DNA from: Pseudomonadota bacterium
GTDB lineage: Bacteria; Pseudomonadota; Gammaproteobacteria; Xanthomonadales; Xanthomonadaceae
Reading direction: 5' to 3'
Assembly: GCA_023444765.1 (NCBI GenBank)
Contig: JAEXLY010000026.1
Span: 1 to 19,086, forward strand
Length of the DNA stretch: 19,086 nt
Position 1 is the first letter of the stretch; every line of letters begins with the position of its first letter. The notes below the pieces were generated by a model. It ran no database searches. It was not told the origin of the DNA and saw only the letters and a program-made list of their open reading frames with translations. This document shows, piece after piece, positions 13,864 to 19,086 of the stretch. A program made the position numbers and the translations under genes.

Positions 13864-15084
13864 TCAACGGATGTTGATGACGGTCTGGGTGAGCGCGTCC
13901 TGGGCCTGGATCATCTGTGCGTTGGCCTGGAAGTTGCGCTGCGCGGTGATCATGTTCACCAGCTGCTCGGTCAGGTTGACGTTGGAGGCTTCCAGCGCGC
14001 CGCCCTGGACCATGCCGAACTCGGCAGTGCCCGCGGCGCCGCGGCGCGCCAGGCCCGAGCCGTGGGTCTCGGCCCAGGCGTTGTCGCCGATCGGCTGCAG
14101 GCCCTGGGGGTTGGCGAAGTTGGTCAGCGCCACCTGGCCCAGCGGCGTGGACACGCCATTGCTGTAGCGCGCGGCGACCACGCCCTCGGCCGAGACCTCG
14201 ATGCTGGTCAGGCGGCCGGTGGCATGGCCGTCCTGGGTCAGCGCGGACACGCCGAAGCGGTCGCCGTACTGGGTGGAGCGTTCCAGGTCCAGGCTGATCT
14301 GCATCGGCGCGGCGCCGCCCGGCGGCGTGTGCGTGGGCAGCGGGATGTTGCCGCCCGCCGGCGCGAGCAGGGTGCCGGTGTCGGAGTACTGCAGGGTCTG
14401 CGGGCCACCCACGTCGACGCCATCGATGCGTGTGTGCACCTGCCACTCGTTCGGGTTGGCGGTGCGCACGAAGTACACCGACTGCGAGTGCGGCGCGCCG
14501 AGCGAGTCGTAGACCGTCACCGAGGTGGTGTGGTTGTAGGTCTGGGGATCGGTGGCGCTGAACGGCGCCATCGCCGGCGGACTGGCGTTGCCCGGCAGGT
14601 TGAGCCCCAGCGCGACGGCGCTGGTGGCGCGCGGCGGCGCGTCGCCGGTGGCCAGGCGCAGGTCGCCCATGCGGCCGGTGTCGAAACCATCACCGCTTGC
14701 GTTGGGCAGGAACACCTGCAGGCGCTGGCCGGTGGGATTGACCACGTAGCCTTCGCGGTCGGCGCCGAAGTTGCCGGCGCGCGTGTAGGAAACGCCGTTG
14801 CCGCCGGACAGGGTGAAGAAGCCCTCGCCGGTCAGCGCCATGTCCAGCGACTTGCCGGTGTAGTCGACATTGCCCTGGGCGAACTGCTGCGCCACGCGCT
14901 GCAGGCGCACGCCGGCGCCGATGGTGTTGCTCGACAGCCCGTGGGCCGAGGCGGCGAACACGTCGCCGAACTCGCCGCGCGAGGCCTTGAATCCGGTGCT
15001 GTTGGAGTTGGCGATGTTGTTGGAGGTGATGTTGAGGTCGGCCGACGCTGCGTTCATGCCGCTCAGGGAGATCAGGAAACTCAT
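13864..15084 (-). CDS. flgE: Flagellar hook protein FlgE
   Basis: FlgE polymerises into the curved hook, the universal joint between rod and filament. It has 406 residues, as in enteric bacteria. The N-terminus MSFLISLSGMNAASADLNIT and the signature SNNIANSNSTGFKASRGEFG (about 21-40) are typical. The hook-specific beta domain contains VTVYDSLGAPHSQSVYFVRT and the preceding ATDPQTYNHTTSV. The C-terminus is ASNVNLTEQLVNMITAQRNF and then QANAQMIQAQDALTQTVINI. AAGGAG precedes the ATG. It is followed by the heptamer repeat element and then flgF. Confidence 0.97.
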   Translation of the reverse strand: MSFLISLSGMNAASADLNITSNNIANSNSTGFKASRGEFGDVFAASAHGLSSNTIGAGVRLQRVAQQFAQGNVDYTGKSLDMALTGEGFFTLSGGNGVSYTRAGNFGADREGYVVNPTGQRLQVFLPNASGDGFDTGRMGDLRLATGDAPPRATSAVALGLNLPGNASPPAMAPFSATDPQTYNHTTSVTVYDSLGAPHSQSVYFVRTANPNEWQVHTRIDGVDVGGPQTLQYSDTGTLLAPAGGNIPLPTHTPPGGAAPMQISLDLERSTQYGDRFGVSALTQDGHATGRLTSIEVSAEGVVAARYSNGVSTPLGQVALTNFANPQGLQPIGDNAWAETHGSGLARRGAAGTAEFGMVQGGALEASNVNLTEQLVNMITAQRNFQANAQMIQAQDALTQTVINIR

Positions 15085-15104
15085 GGTGTGCTCCTTGGAA
15101 GGAA

Positions 15105-15119
15105 GTCCGCGATGCGGAC
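15105..15119 (-). other. Small hairpin just before the flgE ribosome site
   Basis: In the 42-base gap between flgD and flgE, GTCCGC and GCGGAC (15105-15110 and 15114-15119) form a perfect 6-base stem with a 3-base loop, eight or so bases upstream of the AAGGAG of flgE. It could affect message stability or ribosome loading; no T-run follows, so it is not a classic terminator. Confidence 0.4.
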
Positions 15120-15126
15120 GGCGGCG

Positions 15127-15798
15127 TCAGCCGATGCGGTGGACGGCCGAGAGCGGGACGCTGCCCATGCCGGCGAGGTTGAGGAACAGGCCGCCGGGTT
15201 CGATCGAGACGCTGTCCACGCGCGCGCTGGCGCGCACGGGCAGCAGGGCCGCGTCCCGGGCGGAGGGGTCGGTGGCGCCGGTGACGGCGCGGAAGGCGTA
15301 GGTGCCGGCGGCGGCGGGATTGCCGGATTCGTCGCGCCCGTCCCATTCGAACGTCGTCGCCCCGGCCGCGGCGGCGTCCACGGTGATGCGCCGCACGCGC
15401 ACGCCGTTGGCGTCGACCACATCCATCGTGATCGGCCCGGCCGCCTGGGCGACGACTTCACCGGACAGGCCGGCACCGCGCGCCAGCGGCACGCTGTCCA
15501 CCGCCACCAGCGCATCGTGGCCGACCAGCGAGGCCGCGCGCAGGGTCTGGTCCGATTCCATCACGCTGGCCATGGCCGTCATCGCGCCCTGCATGCCCTC
15601 GATGCCCTGCACCGTGGAGAACTGCGCGAGCTGGCCGAGGAACTGGTTGTTGTCGAGCGGCTTGAGCGGGTCCTGGTTCTTCAGCTGCTCGGTCATCAGG
15701 TGCAGGAAGTCGGCCTGGCCCAGCGCAGTGCTGCGTGGTGCCTGCTGCTGGCCGAGGCCGAGCGCGGCGTAGTCGGTGCCATTGGCGATCGCGGTCAT
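15127..15798 (-). CDS. flgD: Hook cap / scaffold protein FlgD
   Basis: FlgD sits on the tip of the growing hook and guides FlgE assembly, then leaves. It has 223 residues, normal length. The conserved N-terminal part includes LGQADFLHLMTEQLKNQDPL followed by KPLDNNQFLGQLAQFSTVQG (about 27-66). A FlgD Ig-like domain follows (about 100-200), with TTFEWDGRDESGNPAAAGTY the typical turn. GAGGAT precedes the ATG. It lies 23 bases after the flgC stop and 42 bases before the next start. Confidence 0.96.
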   Translation of the reverse strand: MTAIANGTDYAALGLGQQQAPRSTALGQADFLHLMTEQLKNQDPLKPLDNNQFLGQLAQFSTVQGIEGMQGAMTAMASVMESDQTLRAASLVGHDALVAVDSVPLARGAGLSGEVVAQAAGPITMDVVDANGVRVRRITVDAAAAGATTFEWDGRDESGNPAAAGTYAFRAVTGATDPSARDAALLPVRASARVDSVSIEPGGLFLNLAGMGSVPLSAVHRIG

Positions 15799-15821
15799 CG
15801 TGGATCCTCGGGCGGGCGCGC

Positions 15822-16229
15822 TCAGCGGCCCATGTTCAGGGTGGCCATGGCGAGTTCCTTGGCCGAGTTGAAGACTTCGACGTTGGCCTGGTAGCTGCGC
15901 GAGGCGGAGATCAGATCGACCATCTGCGCCACCGGATCGATGTCCGGCGCATACACGTAGCCCTGGTCGTCGGCGAGCGGATGGCCGGGTTCGTAGCGGC
16001 GCAGCGGCGCGGCGTTGCTGTCGAGTACTTCGTCCACGCGCACGCCCGCCAAGGCCGGGTTGCCCTCGACCGGGATGGCCGAGAACACCGGCTGCTTGGC
16101 GCGGAACACCTCGTCGGGATTGCCGCTCACCGAGTTGGCGTTGGCCAGGTTGGAGGCGATGGTGGAGAGGCGCACCGACTGCGCGTTCATCGCCGAGCCG
16201 GCGACGTCGAAGATCGGGAGGTTGCTCAT
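15822..16229 (-). CDS. flgC: Proximal rod protein FlgC
   Basis: FlgC is a short rod subunit of 135 residues, the standard size. It begins MSNLPIFDVAGSAMNAQSVR and carries the signature TIASNLANANSVSGNPDEVF (about 23-42), then the typical AKQPVFSAI. The C-terminus VAQMVDLISASRSYQANVEV is diagnostic for FlgC. AGGAG stands about eight bases before the ATG. The gap to the flgB stop is 20 bases. Confidence 0.97.
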   Translation of the reverse strand: MSNLPIFDVAGSAMNAQSVRLSTIASNLANANSVSGNPDEVFRAKQPVFSAIPVEGNPALAGVRVDEVLDSNAAPLRRYEPGHPLADDQGYVYAPDIDPVAQMVDLISASRSYQANVEVFNSAKELAMATLNMGR

Positions 16230-16249
16230 GGGCGGGCTCCTGTCGGCGC

Positions 16250-16612
16250 TTACTGGCCGGTGATCGCGGTAAGCATCGAGCGCACCTTCGACTCGACGAA
16301 GGACATCGAGGCGCGGTACTCGAGGGTGGCCTGGGCGAAGATCGCGTTCTCGCGGTCGCCGTCGACGGTGTTGCCGTCGAGACTGGGCTGCGAGGACGGA
16401 CGGGCGAAGCGCGCGGCCTCGGTGGCCGCGTTGATCGGGTCGCCGCCGGCCGACGAGGCCGGGTGCAGCGCAGCGTTCAGGGCGCTGTTGAAGTCCAGGT
16501 CCAGGGCCTGGTAGCCGGGCGTGTCGGCGTTGGCGATGTTGGCGCTGAGCAGTTGCAGGCGCTGCTCGCGCAGGGCGAGCGCGGTGCCATGGATGCCAAG
16601 GAAGTCGGACAT
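16250..16612 (-). CDS. flgB: Proximal rod protein FlgB
   Basis: FlgB is the first rod gene of the operon and a subunit of the proximal rod. The 120-residue protein begins MSDFLGIHGTALALREQRLQ and has the signature LLSANIANADTPGYQALDLD (about 21-40), with a C-terminal YRASMSFVESKVRSMLTAIT. At 120 residues it is slightly shorter than the usual 130-140. The ATG at 16612-16610 has GGAGGG before it and begins about 24 bases after the predicted sigma-54 start site; a longer open frame to 16735 would run through that promoter and is rejected. Confidence 0.96.
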   Translation of the reverse strand: MSDFLGIHGTALALREQRLQLLSANIANADTPGYQALDLDFNSALNAALHPASSAGGDPINAATEAARFARPSSQPSLDGNTVDGDRENAIFAQATLEYRASMSFVESKVRSMLTAITGQ

Positions 16613-16646
16613 GGGCCCTCCGGGGGCGGGTACGCCCGGTAAGGAA

Positions 16647-16662
16647 GGCAAGCGCTGTGCCA
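16647..16662 (-). promoter_or_regulatory. Sigma-54 promoter of the flgB operon
   Basis: The minus strand reads TGGCACAGCGCTTGCC, with a full TGGCAC at -24, TTGC at -12 and exactly ten bases between GG and GC. Transcription would begin near 16636, giving a leader of about 24 bases before flgB. It should drive flgBCDEFGHI and possibly the genes beyond. Confidence 0.85.
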
Positions 16663-16816
16663 GAGGCAGGCTGGGGGGCAGGTCCGGCGACCGGTGCGCG
16701 CGGGAGGCGGCGGGTGCCCGCGATCGCCCGGTCACGGCATGCCGGAGGCGCCCCGGCTCCTGGTGCGGCGCCTGGCTGCCCGGTATTTCCTTTGGATAGA
16801 GTGGCTTGGGCGCCGC

Positions 16817-16833
16817 CCGGCGTCCCGCGCCGG
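16817..16833. other. Hairpin right after the cheV stop
   Basis: CCGGCG (16817-16822) and CGCCGG (16828-16833) form a perfect 6-base stem around a 5-base loop two bases past the cheV stop codon. There is no T-run, so it may be only a partial terminator; cheV transcription could continue into flgB. The rest of 16613-16834 holds the flgB promoter and no gene. Confidence 0.4.
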
Positions 16834-16834
16834 A

Positions 16835-17755
16835 TCAGCCGAAGGAGCTGATCCGCGCGCTCACACGCTGGGCCAGCTCGCGCTCGGAGTACTTGGGCAC
16901 GAAGTCGTCGGCGCCCACGCGCTCGACCATGGCATGGTTGAACACGCCCGACAGCGAGGTGTGCAGCAGCACGAACAGGCTGCGCAGGGCCGGGTCGCGA
17001 CGGATTTCCGTCGTCAGGGTGTAGCCGTCCATCGACGGCATCTCGATGTCGGAGATCACCATCGCGTAGCGCTCGTCCGGCGGCTCGCCGTTGCGGGCGA
17101 GCGCCTGCAGGTGGTCCAGCGCCTGGCGGCCGTCGGACAGCAGCACCGCCTCCAGGCCCAGTTGCTCGAGCACCACGCGGATCTGGTTGCGGGCCACGCG
17201 CGAGTCGTCCACCACCAGCACCTGTCGCGGCGCGCCGTTGACGGCCATGGGAGTCAGGGTGCCGAGGTCGCTGCCGCGCGGCGCGGACTCGGCCAGCACG
17301 CTTTCCACGTCGATCAGCTGGATCAGCTCGCCCTGGTGGCGGGCCACGCCGGTGAGGTAGTTGCCGTCGCCGCCCAGGTCGGGCGGCGGCTGGATGTGCT
17401 CCACGGCGATGTTGACGATGCGGTCCACGCCGGCGACCAGGAAGCCCTGCACGGTGCGGTTGAACTCGGTCACCACCAGGTAGCGGGGCTCATCGGTCTC
17501 GCTGTCGCCGTGGCCGATGGCCCGGGCCAGGTCCAGGACCGGCACGCTGCGGCCACGCACGTCGGCGGCGCCGGCAAAGGCCTTGGGCAGCTGCGGCAGG
17601 GTGAACAGCGGCGGCCGCTGCAGCACTTCCTTGACCTTGAACACATTGACGCCAAAAAGCTGACGGCTGCCCAGCCTGAACAGCAGCAGGGCCAGCCGGT
17701 TGTGGCCGGCCAGGCGGGTACGCTGGTCGATGCGGTCAAGCAGGTCCTGGCTCAT
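16835..17755 (-). CDS. cheV: Chemotaxis coupling protein CheV (CheW domain plus receiver)
   Basis: CheV links chemoreceptors to the kinase CheA like CheW and can be phosphorylated on its receiver domain, probably for adaptation. The 306-residue protein has an N-terminal CheW domain (about 15-160), with FRLGSRQLFGVNVFKVKEVL, the RGRSVPVLDLARAIG core and GELIQLIDVESVL. The C-terminal receiver (about 177-303) has the acidic pair D183-D184, phosphoacceptor D236 in ISDIEMPSMDG, T266 and K288. I chose the ATG at 17755-17753 (MSQDLLDRIDQRTRLAGHNR) as the conserved start; 31 more codons upstream look non-coding. The ribosome site is weak. Pseudomonads also place cheV next to flgA and flgB; no cheR follows here. 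Confidence 0.94.
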   Translation of the reverse strand: MSQDLLDRIDQRTRLAGHNRLALLLFRLGSRQLFGVNVFKVKEVLQRPPLFTLPQLPKAFAGAADVRGRSVPVLDLARAIGHGDSETDEPRYLVVTEFNRTVQGFLVAGVDRIVNIAVEHIQPPPDLGGDGNYLTGVARHQGELIQLIDVESVLAESAPRGSDLGTLTPMAVNGAPRQVLVVDDSRVARNQIRVVLEQLGLEAVLLSDGRQALDHLQALARNGEPPDERYAMVISDIEMPSMDGYTLTTEIRRDPALRSLFVLLHTSLSGVFNHAMVERVGADDFVPKYSERELAQRVSARISSFG

Positions 17756-17802
17756 GGAACAGGGTGTCGGCCGCGCGGGCCGGATCTTGAGGCGGCTTGC
17801 GG

Positions 17803-18127
17803 CCCTCCCCGCAGTGCCGGGGGGAGGAAGCGCGACGATCCTTCGCAAGTACCCGCCTTGCCCCTTCTCCTACCGCTGGGAGGGCCGAGATGGGCGCGCT
17901 GACAGGGGCGTGGCGACCTGCCTGCCCCCACCCCGTCCCTCCCCCGCGGGCGGGGGAGGGGGTCGACGCGCGAAGCCTCGCGCCTTGGCCTCTGATCCCG
18001 CGCTCTTGCCCCTTCCCCCGCCCGCGGGGGAAGGCCGGGATGGGGGCCCGCGCCGAAGACGCGCGACGGGGACGTGGCGACCTGCCCGGCCCCCCACCCC
18101 AGCCCTCCCTCGCATGCGGGGGGAGGG
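17803..18127. repeat. Two diverged copies of a hairpin-rich intergenic repeat between cheV and flgA
   Basis: Unit A (about 17857-17960) and unit B (about 18005-18127) share TTGCCCCTTC at their left end (17858 and 18006) and CGTGGCGACCTGCC in the middle (17909 and 18073). Both have a C-rich/G-rich hairpin at each end. The best stems are 17937-17960 (two 11-base arms, CCCTCCCCCGC and its complement, 2-base loop), 18011-18034 (10-base arms, 4-base loop) and 18103-18127 (11-base arms with one extra G). A further lone hairpin lies at 17804-17827. The copies differ by small insertions. The array fills most of the roughly 495-base gap between the divergent cheV and flgA. I see no open gene or transposase in it and no clear cheV promoter. 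Confidence 0.8.
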
Positions 18128-18198
18128 ACAAGACGCCCGCAGCGCCCGACACCTGCTCCCAGTGATGCGCCGCCAATCCCCGGGGTGCCCTACGCCCA

Positions 18199-18214
18199 CG
18201 GCACGCCGCTTGCA
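18199..18214 (+). promoter_or_regulatory. Sigma-54 promoter of flgA
   Basis: CGGCACGCCGCTTGCA matches YTGGCACG-N4-TTGCA at all key positions, apart from C in place of the T before GG, with ten bases between GG and GC. It is the best sigma-54 match in the window. Transcription should start near 18225, about 26 bases before the flgA start. Confidence 0.85.
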
Positions 18215-18250
18215 GCAGCGGTGCAGGAGATCCACAGACAGGAGCGATCC

Positions 18251-18949
18251 GTGTCCGTCGCCGACATCGTGGCGCGCTGCGAGGGCAGTCGCCGAATCCC
18301 GCATGCCGTCCTCGCGCTGCTGCTGGCCATGGCAGGCCCTGCCATGGCGACATCGATGCAGTCCCTGGAGACGATCGCCGAGGCTGCCGTGGCGGCCGTG
18401 GGTGCGGCCGATGCCGACGCGGCCGAAGCAGTGCTGTCGCCCGGGCTGCGGCTCGCGCGGTGCGGCCAGCCCCTGCAGGCCGTGGCCACCGGGCCGACAA
18501 CGGCCCAGGTGCGCTGCGACGACAGTCCCGGCTGGCGCCTGTACGTCCCGGTGCGGGTGCGCCGCGAGGCCGAGGTGGTGGTCCTGCGCAGCCCGGCCGC
18601 GAGCGGCGTGCCGATCACCGCCGAGCAGCTGGTGGTGCAGCGCCGGGATGTCGGCACGGCCGCTGGCGCGACCTTCGACGACCCGGCATCCCTGGTCGGC
18701 CGGGTCCCCAGCCGGGCCCTGGCGCCGGGCGTGGTGCCCACCGAGCACGACCTCTCGCTGGGCGCCCCGCTGCGCCGCGGCGATCCGGTGGTCCTGGTGT
18801 CGCGCGCCGGCGCGGTCGAGGTGCGGATGCCCGGCCGCGCGATGGGCCCGGCCCAGGCCGGGGGCCGGATCGGGGTGCAGAATGTCTCCTCGGGCCGGGT
18901 CCTGCGCGGCAGGCTGGTCGCCGAAGGGGTGGTCGAGCTGCTGCCGTGA
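18251..18949 (+). CDS. flgA: P-ring assembly chaperone FlgA
   Basis: FlgA is a periplasmic chaperone that helps FlgI subunits form the P-ring. The 232-residue protein starts at a GTG (18251) with AGGAG six bases upstream. A signal peptide follows, with basic residues SRRIPH, hydrophobic VLALLLAMAG and likely cleavage after AMA at about residue 33. The body contains an SAF-type domain (GVPITAEQLVVQRRDVGTAA and SLVGRVPSRALAPGVVPTEH, about 118-165). The C-terminal motif is RRGDPVVLVSRAGAVEVRMP, GGRIGVQNVSSGRVLRGRLV and VVELLP, all typical of FlgA. The open frame extends further upstream, but through the promoter and repeat DNA. flgM follows 88 bases later, the usual flgAM pairing. Confidence 0.95.
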   Translation: MSVADIVARCEGSRRIPHAVLALLLAMAGPAMATSMQSLETIAEAAVAAVGAADADAAEAVLSPGLRLARCGQPLQAVATGPTTAQVRCDDSPGWRLYVPVRVRREAEVVVLRSPAASGVPITAEQLVVQRRDVGTAAGATFDDPASLVGRVPSRALAPGVVPTEHDLSLGAPLRRGDPVVLVSRAGAVEVRMPGRAMGPAQAGGRIGVQNVSSGRVLRGRLVAEGVVELLP

Positions 18950-18978
18950 GCCCGTCGGCAGACGTTGTGGGGCCGCGT

Positions 18979-19005
18979 TCAAGTTCCCGGCGCGGCCGCC
19001 GTTAC
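18979..19005 (+). promoter_or_regulatory. Sigma-28 (FliA) promoter of flgM
   Basis: TCAAGTTC, eleven bases, then GCCGTTAC. The spacing is exact, and the downstream box is the same as that of the fliD promoter and one base different from that of fliC. The upstream box has C in place of the first A of TAAA. Transcription would start near 19012. A second, sigma-28 start for flgM in addition to the flgA transcript is known in enteric bacteria. Confidence 0.7.
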
Positions 19006-19037
19006 AGTGCTCGACCAGGCACCCCGAGGAACGGGCC

Positions 19038-19086
19038 ATGACCCACAAGATCGACGGCGGCGCGCCCATCGCGCGGCCATCCGAAG
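19038..19086 (+). CDS. flgM: Anti-sigma-28 factor FlgM, N-terminal fragment (runs off right edge)
   Basis: Only the first 16 codons are present: MTHKIDGGAPIARPSE. The start MTxKIDG is the usual FlgM N-terminus, which is disordered and serves as the export signal. FlgM holds FliA inactive until the hook is complete and is then secreted. GAGGA stands seven bases before the ATG. The call rests on these few residues together with position after flgA and a sigma-28 promoter. Confidence 0.8.
   Translation, partial: MTHKIDGGAPIARPSE

Noticed and set aside
17756..17848. 31 extra residues at the start of cheV
   Set aside because: Pro/Arg-rich and unlike any CheV start; MSQDLLDRI is the expected N-terminus.
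17838..17860. Sigma-54 promoter for cheV (GG...TTGCG on the minus strand)
   Set aside because: Only nine bases lie between GG and GC and the -24 half lacks CAC.
17803..18127. CRISPR array
   Set aside because: Two diverged palindromic units with no regular short repeats or unique spacers; no cas genes nearby.

Overview
The window is a GC-rich (roughly 70%) flagellar gene cluster. Gene order, the second-type sigma-54 gene beside the flagellin region, the PilZ gene next to fliT, and the heptamer-based intergenic repeats suggest a gammaproteobacterium of the Xanthomonadaceae/Lysobacteraceae (Xanthomonas, Lysobacter, Luteimonas or a relative). This placement is inference from protein resemblance and layout; no database was searched.

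Layout from high to low coordinates, which is the direction of transcription for most genes. At the right end, flgA and the start of flgM point rightwards. Divergent from them, cheV and then flgBCDEFGHIJKL run leftwards as one nearly continuous block (rod, hook, P-ring, L-ring, rod-cap muramidase, hook-filament junction). After a short promoter region come fliC (flagellin), a strong terminator and a 530-base gap. Then follow fliD, fliS, a fliT-like chaperone and a PilZ-like gene, tightly packed or overlapping by ATGA. Last are a NarL-type response regulator and the first 201 codons of rpoN (sigma-54), which runs off the left edge.

The window also shows its probable control logic. Sigma-54 (-24/-12) matches with correct GG-N10-GC spacing lie before flgA, flgB and flgJ, with weaker or internal ones before fliD, before flgG and inside the response-regulator gene upstream of rpoN. 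Sigma-28 matches (8 bases, N11, 8 bases) lie before fliC, fliD and flgM. This fits the known hierarchy in which RpoN with a FleQ-type activator makes hook-basal-body parts, and FliA then makes filament genes and the anti-sigma factor FlgM. The promoters are read by eye and none has been tested.

Three intergenic spaces hold repeat structures. The flgI-flgJ and flgE-flgF gaps are each filled almost exactly by a pair of inverted arms made of degenerate 7-base repeats, and the gene after each lacks a visible Shine-Dalgarno sequence. The cheV-flgA gap holds two diverged copies of a different, hairpin-rich repeat. I see no transposase, tRNA, rRNA or CRISPR array.
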